Positions 7,203 to 14,794 of a stretch of DNA of 64,000 bases are shown in pieces. Numbering within the stretch: the stretch's first letter is position 1; each line of letters opens with the position of its first letter. Source of the stretch: an uncultured Verrucomicrobia subdivision 3 bacterium (lineage in GTDB: Bacteria; Verrucomicrobiota; Verrucomicrobiia; Limisphaerales; DASXHY01); the NCBI GenBank assembly GCA_937890005.1, contig CALBZA010000018.1, positions 1 through 64,000 of the forward strand, in the 5' to 3' direction. The notes below the pieces were generated by a model, which was given only the letters and a program-made list of their open reading frames with translations, was not told the origin of the DNA and made no database searches. The position numbers and the translations under genes were made by a program.

Positions 7203-7514
7203 TTAACGGCGACTCGAAAACACGCCGATGAGCAGGCCGACTCCGAAAGCGATTCCAATGGCCTGATACGGATTGGCGCGGATCATTCGGTCCGCGGCTT
7301 TGGCGCCTTCCACCGCGCGTTCCTGCAGACGACGTTGTGTTTCGCGCGCGACTTCAAGTGCAGCCGCAAGCTTTTCCCGCGCCGCGGCGCCGCGTTCGCT
7401 CAGGTCCTCTGCGCCGGCGCGCAGCAATTCTTCGCCGTCATGCACCACTTCGCGCAGGTCGTGCAGCAATTTTTCGGTGGATCGTTCAATGTCGGTTTCG
7501 CTTCGTGTTTCCAT
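7203..7514 (-). CDS. YqjD/ElaB family (DUF883) membrane-anchored protein
   Basis: This 103-residue protein is a long amphipathic helix (STEKLLHDLREVVHDGEELL, then AREKLAAALEVARETQRRLQ). It ends in a C-terminal transmembrane segment with a GxxxG-like pattern (NPYQAIGIAFGVGLLIGV) and a basic tail (SSRR), the standard ElaB/YgaM/YqjD architecture. The start at 7514 is chosen because AAAGGA sits at good distance upstream; an upstream in-frame start would add an unrelated extension. Homologs anchor ribosomes to the inner membrane in stationary phase. It leads a co-directional yqjDEK-like set. Confidence 0.85.
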   Translation of the reverse strand: METRSETDIERSTEKLLHDLREVVHDGEELLRAGAEDLSERGAAAREKLAAALEVARETQRRLQERAVEGAKAADRMIRANPYQAIGIAFGVGLLIGVFSSRR

Positions 7515-7601
7515 AAAGATTCCTTTGTTGAAATGCGGTAACGAAAACGAGCTTAGATTTGGGCTCCGGCAGCAGATATGGGGTCTTCTGCTAAACACCG
7601 A

Positions 7602-8384
7602 TTATCCGGGGAAACTGGTTTCAGGTCCCGGATGTCGGATCGGATCCGGTGTTTTCTGAATTCCAGGTTCGGCAGTCTCCACGATCCGCGTTGGCGGCTG
7701 TTCCATGCGCTCACGGATTTTTGGCGCTTCCTGTTCCATCCGGCCCAATGCCTTTTCCCATTGCCGTCGCATCGGAACAATCCCTCCTCCGCCAATGGCA
7801 ACAATGGCCGATCCGGCAACGACCGCGAGCAGCGCGTAGAACAGGCCGTTCACAATGGCGGGTGCAATATTGATCTGATTCAAAGCCGCGAAAACACCCG
7901 TCGCAACAATGGCAATGGCCGCACCATTCGCCAAAGCCCGGCCATAACTCAATCCACTCATCGTCGCCTGAAGAATGTCCTTCACTGCCGCCGCGATTGC
8001 AGATGCGATGACCACGATGATCACGGCCGCGATGAGATTCGGAAGGAAGGCGATCACGCGATTCAACATGTCGCTCACCGGGTTTGGACCGAACACGGCG
8101 AACGCCACCTGCAGCACGAACAGAAACACCGTGTAGAAAACCAGCCTGCTCAGCAGATCGCTGGCGTCATAGCGGGTGCGGGCCAGGGCGCGTTTGATCC
8201 CGCCGCGCTCCACCAACCGGTCAAATCCGACCCGTTCGAGAATTCCATTCACCAATCGGCCCAGCAGTTTTGCGACGAAATAGCCGGCGACGAGAATGGC
8301 CGCGGCGAGCAGGAGTTTTGGAAGAAAGGTGATGAAGTTCGCCCAAGCCTGTTCCACTCCGTTTGAAAAATCGATTCTGTTCAT
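7602..8384 (-). CDS. Conserved TM-helix (MscS-related) membrane protein
   Basis: The 260-residue protein has at least four to five transmembrane segments. It has the repeated pattern LPKLLLAAAILVAGYFVAKLLG and LPNLIAAVIIVVIASAIAAAV, recognisable as the TM_helix repeat of small-conductance mechanosensitive channel relatives. It lacks the MscS beta domain. The C-terminal 60 residues are proline-rich and polar. The start at 8384 follows GGAGG at a 6-base spacing. It lies upstream of the DUF883 gene in the same direction. An envelope/osmotic-stress role is inferred. Confidence 0.8.
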   Translation of the reverse strand: MNRIDFSNGVEQAWANFITFLPKLLLAAAILVAGYFVAKLLGRLVNGILERVGFDRLVERGGIKRALARTRYDASDLLSRLVFYTVFLFVLQVAFAVFGPNPVSDMLNRVIAFLPNLIAAVIIVVIASAIAAAVKDILQATMSGLSYGRALANGAAIAIVATGVFAALNQINIAPAIVNGLFYALLAVVAGSAIVAIGGGGIVPMRRQWEKALGRMEQEAPKIRERMEQPPTRIVETAEPGIQKTPDPIRHPGPETSFPG

Positions 8385-8446
8385 TTGGACCTCCGCTGCA
8401 GGAAAACGCCGGTTGGGAGCTCCAACCGGCGTCACTATTGTTTGAT

Positions 8447-8956
8447 TTACATCAGTCGATCATCCGATCCCATCGTTCCTGTTGAACCATTGCCCTTCAC
8501 CTCGCCATGGCGAATCTTTCCCCGCCAGGCACCCGTTTCGGTGCCGCGTTGCTGGATGAAATCCTTGAAGTGTCTCAGGTCGGATTCCACCCGACCGGAA
8601 AGGATGCCCATCGCGCTGCCCATGCTTTCGATGGCGCCTTCCGGTTCAACGCTCATCCGGAGCGTCACCACCGTGTGGTTCTGGTCGGCAGGACGAAAGT
8701 GAACGACGCCTGAATTCGGAGCGCCGGAGATGCTTCGCCACGCGATGCGATCTTCCGGGACCTGTTCTACAATTTCAGCGTCCCATTCCTTGCGCCGGCC
8801 GGCGACCTTCGCCACCCAGTGCAGGTGTTTGTCGTCGAGTTGCTGGACCTGTTCCACGCCTTCCATGAAGCGCGGAAACTCCTCGAACTGTGTCCATTGG
8901 TTGTAAACCTGGTCGATGGGAGCATCGACTTCGATTGATTTCTCAATTGTTTGCAT
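8447..8956 (-). CDS. SRPBCC (START-like) family protein, cyclase/dehydrase type
   Basis: The 169 residues begin with the fold's signature strand and helix (IEKSIEVDAPIDQVYNQWTQ FEEFPRFM split over residues 3-31). Typical features follow: HWVAKVAGRRKEWDAEI and a WRSISGAPNSGVV strand pair. This matches the polyketide cyclase/dehydrase subfamily often found in stress operons with DUF883 or CsbD proteins. A hydrophobic cavity for a ligand is expected from the fold, but the ligand is unknown. It is upstream and co-directional with the MscS-like gene. Confidence 0.8.
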   Translation of the reverse strand: MQTIEKSIEVDAPIDQVYNQWTQFEEFPRFMEGVEQVQQLDDKHLHWVAKVAGRRKEWDAEIVEQVPEDRIAWRSISGAPNSGVVHFRPADQNHTVVTLRMSVEPEGAIESMGSAMGILSGRVESDLRHFKDFIQQRGTETGAWRGKIRHGEVKGNGSTGTMGSDDRLM

Positions 8957-9184
8957 AGTCTGTGGATTGATTATTGGTTCTCTTTTCCAACGTTTGTTTT
9001 GATGCTTGCTGAAACCTACGCCCTGAGAAAAACCCGTCGAGATGCGTTCCCATGGGGTCTTGCCCGTGGGGAACGGAGTGAGGTTGAACCGCGAAATCAG
9101 CGATAAACGGATACGTGGCGGGATCGCGAACAGAGCAAAGTTCCCGCGTCGGCTTGTGGGAAGGCTCAGTGCGAATGCGTTCGC

Positions 9185-10360
9185 TTACCGCGTGGGAGAA
9201 TCCGCCTTGTGCCGCAGGTTGAGCTGCAGCTCTTCGCCGGTGTCGATCACGCGAATTCGCGCGTGCTCCGGCTCAATCTTCAAACATTGAATGAGCACAT
9301 TCGTTTCTCCGAGGCGCACCTTTTTCGATTCGCCGAGTCCGATCGAAGTTTTATTGATCCATGCCCACGACTTTTCGCCGGCAAGAAGGACGCTGGTGAG
9401 TTCCAATTGCGTCGGTGCCGGTTCCGGAACCGCCTCGTAAACGCGAATTAAACCAGTGGCAGTCGTGCTCTTGGGTTTCGGCGTGGATACGTCGCGGACA
9501 CTGTTCAGGTTTGCGGACGAAAGCTCGTTGCCGTTTCCGAACCTGATCCAGTCCAGGATTTCGTTGAAGCCATACTTCCGCTCGGCCTCGATGAACAGAT
9601 GCACCTGACCTCGTGTGTAGGCGTTTTCCAAAATGGATTTCACGGTCCGTTGATCCTGCAGCGCGCATGCGTAGATGAAACTGACCAGTTCGCAAAATCC
9701 CTCCTCCGCATCCTTGCCGAGGCTGGCGCGACGATCGGAGCTGACATTGGCGTGAATCCATGCGTGCGTGAACTCATGGGCGCAGGTCGCCTTCAACGTC
9801 CCCATCGTGAGACCGCTCAGAATCTGGATCTGCCCACGCCGTTTGCCCTCCGTTTCCTTGCCATGATAGACGCCGAGAATGTTCGGACACTCGAAGTCAT
9901 TGCCGGGAATTTTCCATTTCGGGAGATCGACGCGATCCATGGAGCCCACCTTCACATCCTGCGGAAAGCTCATGAAACGTGAAAACAACCGGTCGAGATC
10001 GTTCCGGACGGATTCCGCCACGAGCCTGATGGTTTCCGGATCGAACACAGATTTTTGAAGATCTCGATCGCAGAAGTATCGCCCGTCGGAAAAAGCCTTC
10101 ACTTCATCTTTCACCGGCAACCCGCAGGCAAAGCAACTGTTCTTCAACGTCGAGCAGGTGAAGCAGACAAGCTTCTTCTCATCATCAACTTTGTCGGTCA
10201 CCTGATAAACCGTGTAGCCCAGATTGCCGCGGCAGACAGCGCATCGATGATCCGCACCCAGCGAAGACGCGCCGGCAAGGAAAAGGATTGCAAGCCCAGG
10301 CAGCAGCCAGCGAAAGATCGTGATCCGCTTTGAGTACGGAAACTGGACTGAATCTCTCAT
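9185..10360 (-). CDS. DA1-like zinc metallopeptidase with LIM-like domain
   Basis: The 391-residue protein has a hydrophobic signal segment (about 17-33) and then a LIM/zinc-ribbon-like region: CAVC (40-43), CFTC, CFAC, and YFCDRD around residue 93. Next comes a peptidase domain with AHEFTHAWIH near residues 188-198 followed by EEGFCEL. The HE-x-x-H-A-W ... EEG-x-C combination is the hallmark of the DA1 domain, known from plant ubiquitin-activated peptidases that also carry a LIM-like domain before the catalytic core. The last 110 residues look like a separate beta-rich module. Export implies an envelope or extracellular substrate. Its start overlaps the preceding small gene by ATGA. Confidence 0.8.
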   Translation of the reverse strand: MRDSVQFPYSKRITIFRWLLPGLAILFLAGASSLGADHRCAVCRGNLGYTVYQVTDKVDDEKKLVCFTCSTLKNSCFACGLPVKDEVKAFSDGRYFCDRDLQKSVFDPETIRLVAESVRNDLDRLFSRFMSFPQDVKVGSMDRVDLPKWKIPGNDFECPNILGVYHGKETEGKRRGQIQILSGLTMGTLKATCAHEFTHAWIHANVSSDRRASLGKDAEEGFCELVSFIYACALQDQRTVKSILENAYTRGQVHLFIEAERKYGFNEILDWIRFGNGNELSSANLNSVRDVSTPKPKSTTATGLIRVYEAVPEPAPTQLELTSVLLAGEKSWAWINKTSIGLGESKKVRLGETNVLIQCLKIEPEHARIRVIDTGEELQLNLRHKADSPTR

Positions 10361-10566
10361 TGCGCGGGAAGTTCAGCAGGTTTCGTGTCACAGGGCTTCC
10401 GTCGATCCATCGGGCCAATGTGATCGAACTCTTCATCGGGAAAATCACTGAGTCGTTTCTGCCGCGGGAAACCCGGCACAAATTGCAGTGCTTTGGGATC
10501 AGGGAGGAAAAATTTTCCGCAGAATTCGCTCAAGTGGTCTGGTGGATTGTCCATTCCTGCCGCCAT
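10357..10566 (-). CDS. Small protein translationally coupled to the DA1-like peptidase
   Basis: The 69-residue frame has no signal peptide or membrane segment. It is rich in Pro, Asp, Phe and Lys, with a single FCGKFFLPDP motif and a second Cys near the end. Its TGA overlaps the ATG of the peptidase gene (ATGA at 10357-10360), a standard sign of translational coupling and the main reason to believe it. Start could be ATG 10566 or 10554; neither has an ideal ribosome-binding site. I recognise no family. A regulatory or chaperone role toward the peptidase is only a guess. Confidence 0.5.
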   Translation of the reverse strand: MAAGMDNPPDHLSEFCGKFFLPDPKALQFVPGFPRQKRLSDFPDEEFDHIGPMDRRKPCDTKPAELPAQ

Positions 10567-10617
10567 CTCCCCCGCAATCGGCCATTTTTGCCCGCCTCTT
10601 TACCACTTTATAACGAC

Positions 10618-10633
10618 TGGCAGAACAACTGCT
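10618..10633 (+). promoter_or_regulatory. Sigma-54-like (-24/-12) promoter, flagellar operon 1
   Basis: TGGCAGAACAACTGCT has the invariant GG and GC separated by exactly 10 bases, as in RpoN promoters (TGGCAC-N5-TTGCW). It lies 18 bases before the ATG at 10652 and closely resembles the element at 13931-13946 (shared TGGCA...ACTGCTGAAC). The predicted start site would be about 10644. Confidence 0.4.
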
Positions 10634-10651
10634 GAACCGACTCGAAGTTGC

Positions 10652-10894
10652 ATGAAGTCGTTAATGATACTCGGCTCCATAATCGGATTTGTGATCGGCG
10701 CCAGCTTCGGGTTGGTGGCCGAAAGCTCCTGGCCTACCTCACTGTGGCGTGCCTGCGTCGCAGCTCTGGCGGCGGGAGTCCTGATCCGCTGGTGGGGTCG
10801 CATGTGGATGAACGGCCTGCGCGACTCGCTGCACCAACGCCGAACCGGCGGGTCAGCTCCCCTGATAGCAACAAAAGCCGCACCTAAAACATGA
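10652..10894 (+). CDS. Small membrane protein heading the flagellar operon
   Basis: The 80-residue protein has two hydrophobic segments (LMILGSIIGFVIGASFGLVA at 4-23 and LWRACVAALAAGVLIRWWG at about 32-50). A basic, Ser/Thr-containing tail follows. It ends in an ATGA overlap with fliA, so the two are probably co-translated. The ATG at 10652 gives a sensible membrane protein; longer upstream frames would run through the promoter. No family is recognised. Position alone links it to motility or to control of fliA. Confidence 0.6.
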   Translation: MKSLMILGSIIGFVIGASFGLVAESSWPTSLWRACVAALAAGVLIRWWGRMWMNGLRDSLHQRRTGGSAPLIATKAAPKT

Positions 10895-11736
10895 AACCCC
10901 GTTCCAGCCCCCCCCAAGCTGAATCGTCAGTGGTTCTCGACAGCCGCCCCACTCCCCAGGAACTCTGGAAGCGCTACCATCGTCGCGCCGATACCAATAC
11001 TGAAAACGCCCTCGTCGAACAGTACCTGCCGCTGGTCCGAACTGTCGTCGCACGACTGGCCATGACTTTGCCTGATCACGTCGATCAGGATGACCTGAAC
11101 AGCGCCGGGCTCGTCGGTCTGCTTCAGGCTCTTCGCAATTACGATCCCACCTGCGGCACCTCCTTTGAAACCTACGCCCGCGTCCGAATCCGCGGTGCCA
11201 TGCTCGACGAACTTCGCCGCATGGACTGGGTTCCCCGCACCATTCATGAGAAGGCCCGCCGCATCCAGGAAGTTCTCGGCCGGCTGGAACAGAAGCTCGG
11301 ACGCGCTCCGACTGAAAAGGAAATGGCGACCGAACTGAATATTTCCGTGGACGAATACAACGAGCTGCTCGAAGAAATCCGTCCGGCCGCCTTTGTCTGT
11401 CTCGACTCCACCTCCACCGCCGATGGTGTCGAATCCGCGAATCTTTACGACGTTGTCGCCAATCCGAACGAGGACAGCCCTGTTGACGAAGTTTCACGGC
11501 GTGAATTGAAGGAAGTCGTGCTGCAACGACTCAAGCAACTTCCGGAAATTCAACGCAAGGTTCTCGCGCTCTACTATCACGAAGACCTTCACCTGCGTGA
11601 AATCGCGGAAGTGTTCGGCCTGACCGAATCCCGTATCTGCCAGATTCACGCGCAGGCAATCATGTCGATCCGTTCCTATATCAGCCGCTATGAAGCCGGG
11701 ATCGCCGGCAACGTGGCTCTTCCGAAGCGGTCATGA
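10891..11736 (+). CDS. fliA: Flagellar sigma factor FliA/WhiG (sigma-28 family)
   Basis: The 281-residue protein contains sigma region 2 (DDLNSAGLVGLLQALRNYDP, with the -10-binding helix ARVRIRGAMLDELRRMDW at about 96-113). Region 3 covers 118-165. Region 4 has a helix-turn-helix (LREIAEVFGLTESRICQIHA at about 233-252). The RGAMLDELR signature distinguishes FliA/WhiG from housekeeping sigma factors. It directs RNA polymerase to late flagellar promoters. The start overlaps the upstream small gene and its stop overlaps motA (ATGA at 11733). A candidate anti-sigma FlgM-like gene lies at 43282-43605. Confidence 0.93.
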   Translation: MKPRSSPPQAESSVVLDSRPTPQELWKRYHRRADTNTENALVEQYLPLVRTVVARLAMTLPDHVDQDDLNSAGLVGLLQALRNYDPTCGTSFETYARVRIRGAMLDELRRMDWVPRTIHEKARRIQEVLGRLEQKLGRAPTEKEMATELNISVDEYNELLEEIRPAAFVCLDSTSTADGVESANLYDVVANPNEDSPVDEVSRRELKEVVLQRLKQLPEIQRKVLALYYHEDLHLREIAEVFGLTESRICQIHAQAIMSIRSYISRYEAGIAGNVALPKRS

Positions 11737-12599
11737 TCATCGTCATCGGCATCATCGTTGTGACGGTCTCCATCATTGGAGGCTTCATGTGGGGTGGCGG
11801 CAGCCTGCACGCACTGTGGCATCCGAACGAACTGCTTGTCATCGGCGGCGGCGCGCTCGGCGGCCTCATCATCATGTCACCCAGGAAGGTGCTGATCGAC
11901 ATGGTCAAGGGAATGATGACCTGCTTCAAAGGCGCTCCCTACAATCGCCAGGCCTACGATGAACTGCTGAAGGTGCTCTACGAATTGTTTCTCCTCGGCC
12001 GCCGCAACGGCATGATCGCACTTGAAGAACATGTGATGGATCCCAAGAACAGCGCGATCTTCAAAAAATACCCGGTTTTTTCCAACAACCATCACGCGGT
12101 TGAATTTCTTTGCGGCAGCCTCCGCCCGATTATCGACGGCAAGATCAAGCCCGACCAGCTTCGCATGCTGCTCGACGTCGAAATCGAACGCATGGAAGTC
12201 GAACATCACGCCCCAACCAGCGTTCTTACGAAAACGGCGGACGCCCTGCCCGGATTCGGAATTGTCGCCGCCGTGCTGGGAATCATCATCACCATGGCGT
12301 CGATCTCCGGTGCGGTGGAAGTGATCGGCGAAAAAGTGGCTTCGGCGCTCGTCGGCACCTTTCTCGGCATCCTGCTTTCCTACGGCTATATGAACCCGCT
12401 CGCGACGAACCTTGAGTTCATCGGCGAAGCGGAACTCGACTACACCCGCTGCATCTCAGCCTGCGTCGTTGGCTTCGCCAATGGCATGGCTCCGATCACC
12501 GCCGTCGAAATCGGCCGCCGCGGCCTCAGCAGCGAACTCCGTCCGACTGCCGACGAACTTGAGAAGATGCTCAAGTCTCTGAAGGCTCCGGCCAAGTAA
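11733..12599 (+). CDS. motA: Flagellar motor stator protein MotA
   Basis: The 288-residue inner-membrane protein has four hydrophobic segments: residues 2-20, 32-50, and two after residue 165. The conserved stator stretch TADALPGFGIVAAVLGIIIT, with the functional proline, is near 166-185. The cytoplasmic loop carries the charged residues (ERMEVEHHAPTS) that face the rotor protein FliG. With MotB it forms the ion-conducting stator. It overlaps fliA by four bases and is followed 4 bases later by motB. Confidence 0.93.
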   Translation: MIIVIGIIVVTVSIIGGFMWGGGSLHALWHPNELLVIGGGALGGLIIMSPRKVLIDMVKGMMTCFKGAPYNRQAYDELLKVLYELFLLGRRNGMIALEEHVMDPKNSAIFKKYPVFSNNHHAVEFLCGSLRPIIDGKIKPDQLRMLLDVEIERMEVEHHAPTSVLTKTADALPGFGIVAAVLGIIITMASISGAVEVIGEKVASALVGTFLGILLSYGYMNPLATNLEFIGEAELDYTRCISACVVGFANGMAPITAVEIGRRGLSSELRPTADELEKMLKSLKAPAK

Positions 12600-12603
12600 T
12601 TCC

Positions 12604-13386
12604 ATGGCTAGAAAAAAGCACGGTCATCACGGTGGTTCGTGGAAGGTCGCGTATGCGGACTTCGTCACGGCCATGATGGCCCTGTTTCTTTGCCTCTGGC
12701 TCACGGCGCAGGACAGCAAGATCAAGGACGCCGTCGAACGTGCCTTTCGAAATCCTTTCTCCGCGGTGAACAAGGAATCGACCGGCATCATTCCCAATCC
12801 CGAAAAGGACGCCGCCACCCAGGGAAGCAAGAACGGTCTGGGCGGACAGTTCCAGAGCGCCAATGCGATCGAGATGGAAATGCTCCGTCACATCACTGAA
12901 GACCTTGCGCGAATGCTTCACGACATGGATGAGGAACAAAAGACGGTTCAGCTCGACCTCACGCCGGAAGGGCTTCGCATCAACGTTTTCGACCGTTCGC
13001 AGAAACCAATCTTCGAACAGGGCACCGACGTTTTCACCACATACGGCGCCTGGGTTTTCTCGACACTTGCCTGGGAAATTTCGCGCTATCAAACGTTCAG
13101 GATCGAGCTGGAAGGCCACACCGGAGCAAGCGCTGAAACCGGACGGGAATCCCACAGCAAATGGGAACTTTCCGCCGAACGCGCCAATGCCGCGCGTCGC
13201 AAACTGCTCCAGAGCGGCGTCGCCTCCAAACAGATTTTCAAGGTCTCCGGATTCGCCGACACACAGCCGATGCCAAACACGCCGCCGGAAGCGGAAACGA
13301 ACCGCCGCGTCACCGTGTTGCTCAAGGTGAATCCTCCAAACGCACAGATGGCTTCCGCCGCCGCTCCCGACAATGAACACCCGTGA
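12604..13386 (+). CDS. motB: Flagellar motor stator protein MotB
   Basis: The 260 residues comprise a short cytoplasmic His-rich tail (KKHGHHGG) and one transmembrane helix with the ion-binding aspartate (VAYADFVTAMMALFLCLW; Asp19). A plug/linker follows, then a C-terminal OmpA-type peptidoglycan-binding domain (IELEGHTGA ... LSAERANAARRKLLQSGV ... NRRVTVLL). This is the complete MotB layout, anchoring the stator to the cell wall. The absence of typical sodium-type residues is not diagnostic, so the coupling ion is left open. Confidence 0.93.
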   Translation: MARKKHGHHGGSWKVAYADFVTAMMALFLCLWLTAQDSKIKDAVERAFRNPFSAVNKESTGIIPNPEKDAATQGSKNGLGGQFQSANAIEMEMLRHITEDLARMLHDMDEEQKTVQLDLTPEGLRINVFDRSQKPIFEQGTDVFTTYGAWVFSTLAWEISRYQTFRIELEGHTGASAETGRESHSKWELSAERANAARRKLLQSGVASKQIFKVSGFADTQPMPNTPPEAETNRRVTVLLKVNPPNAQMASAAAPDNEHP

Positions 13387-13645
13387 CGCCGCTTTTATTC
13401 CGCTGCTGCCCATCGTCGAGTCAGCCCAGCCGGGAGCTGAACCGCGGCTGACCGTTGTCCCTCAGGCGAGCAACGCACAACCTTTTCGTCCACTCGGCGA
13501 AGCCAAATCCCCTGCCCCCGCTCCCACGGACCACAACGGCTCTTGTGAACCGCGTGTGACCGTTCAGCGCGACGGCGACCGCGTTACAGCGATTCAGGTT
13601 CAATGCAGCTGCGGCAAGGTGATTGAACTGGCGTGCGTGTATTGA
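13373..13645 (+). CDS. Hypothetical protein between motB and flgF with CSCGK motif
   Basis: The 90-residue protein has a Pro/Ala-rich first half and a compact C-terminal part (PRVTVQRDGDRVTAIQVQCS CGKVIELACVY split at residue 79). Three cysteines in C-x-C ... C spacing suggest a metal site or disulfide. The gene overlaps the end of motB by 14 bases, which suggests co-translation and a flagellar role. There is no signal peptide or membrane helix. I do not recognise the family. Confidence 0.65.
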   Translation: MNTRDAAFIPLLPIVESAQPGAEPRLTVVPQASNAQPFRPLGEAKSPAPAPTDHNGSCEPRVTVQRDGDRVTAIQVQCSCGKVIELACVY

Positions 13646-13674
13646 AGTTTTGATTGAGTTTTGAGTTCTCGGGT

Positions 13675-13827
13675 AAGTTCCAAACTCCAAACTCCAAACT
13701 CCAAGCTTCAAAGAAACTTCAAGGATCAAAATCCAAGAACCACGAATCAGTCTGGCGCGTTTGGGATTTGAGAGTTGGAGCTTCTTTGGAGTTTGGAACC
13801 TGGAACTTGGAATTTCGAATTTGAACC
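13675..13827. repeat. Imperfect inverted repeat built of TTTGGA/TCCAAA heptads
   Basis: The left arm (13677-13735) holds three tandem CCAAACT units and related words. The right arm (13761-13827) holds the inverse words (TTTGGAGTTTGGAACCTGGAA and so on). A second element of the same kind is at 58187-58311. It fills the 284-base gap between the two halves of the flagellar cluster. Confidence 0.55.
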
Positions 13828-13930
13828 TTCCCCAACTCTCTCGGCAAAAAATGCTCGGCCGCTCGGAACGTTTTTCCTCCCCCGCCCCGCTTCCCCACCA
13901 AAAGGCCTGTAAAACAGCAGTTTTTGCCCA

Positions 13931-13946
13931 TGGCATACCCACTGCT
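13931..13946 (+). promoter_or_regulatory. Sigma-54-like (-24/-12) promoter, flagellar operon 2
   Basis: TGGCATACCCACTGCT again has GG-N10-GC spacing. Together with the following bases it shares TGGCA-N6-CTGCTGAAC with the element at 10618. It overlaps the alternative ATG at 13930 and precedes the preferred flgF start at 13960, leaving a very short leader, which is a weakness of the prediction. Confidence 0.35.
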
Positions 13947-13959
13947 GAACAGACCGCGA

Positions 13960-14703
13960 ATGAATGTCAGCATTTACCAAGCTTCCGCTGCGATGAACGC
14001 GCAGATGCGCTGGCAGGAACTCATTGTGGGCAATCTTTCCGCGGGGTCAGTCCCCGGCTTCCGCAAACGCGAGATCTCCTTCAGCGCGGTTGAAGCAGGC
14101 CTGCCCTCCTCCGCGGTGAATCGCACGACGATGCCCAACGTCATGCCGGCCGCGCGCGCCGAAGTGAATTTCCTTCCCGGCCAGCTCAAGCCCACTCGCA
14201 ATCAGCTCGATTTCGCCCTCGAAGGCCCCGGTTTCTTCGAAGTCCAGATGCCGAACGGCACCAAGGCCTACACGCGCGACGGTGAATTTCATCTCAACTC
14301 CGCCGGCCAGCTGACCACGAAGCAGGGTTACACGGTCCTCAGTGACCTCGGCCCGCTTCAGTTCGATCCGAACAACGGCGGCGCGATCACAGTTTCCTCA
14401 AACGGTTTCGTCAGCCAGGGATCGGATGTCAAAGGCACGATCCGGTTGGTAGAATTCAACGATCCCCACGGGCTCACTCCGATCAGCCAGGGATATTTTC
14501 TAGCGGACAAAGAGGGCCTCGAACCGCTTGCCGCGGAAACGACCTCGGTCCGTCAGGGACATCTCGAAGCCTCAAACACTTCGCCGACCGCAGAGATGGC
14601 GAGCCTCATCACGTCGATGCGGATGTTCGAAGCCAATCAGCGCGTTCTCCAGATGCAGGACGAGCGCATGGGCAAAGTGATCACCGAACTCGGCCATCCT
14701 TGA
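13960..14703 (+). CDS. flgF: Flagellar basal-body rod protein FlgF
   Basis: The 247-residue protein starts with the axial-protein N-terminal helix (MNVSIYQASAAMNAQMRWQE, ending in VGNLSAGSVPGF, a variant of the NLAN...TPGF motif). It has the FlgE/F/G core (FALEGPGFFEVQMPNG, AYTRDGEFHLNSAGQL) and the C-terminal helix (LEASNTSPTAEMASLITSMR). FlgF is a proximal rod protein. The ATG at 13960 is chosen because translation there begins at the conserved helix. An ATG at 13930 and a TTG at 13924 would add about ten unconserved residues. None has a clear ribosome-binding site. Confidence 0.88.
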   Translation: MNVSIYQASAAMNAQMRWQELIVGNLSAGSVPGFRKREISFSAVEAGLPSSAVNRTTMPNVMPAARAEVNFLPGQLKPTRNQLDFALEGPGFFEVQMPNGTKAYTRDGEFHLNSAGQLTTKQGYTVLSDLGPLQFDPNNGGAITVSSNGFVSQGSDVKGTIRLVEFNDPHGLTPISQGYFLADKEGLEPLAAETTSVRQGHLEASNTSPTAEMASLITSMRMFEANQRVLQMQDERMGKVITELGHP

Positions 14704-14794
14704 AATGATTTTTACCGTTTTAGTCCCAAAGCCCCCTGTGATGCGCGGTGCGTGCCTTTCCGCGCCGCGCATCCAACTCAACGCGAACTGACGT

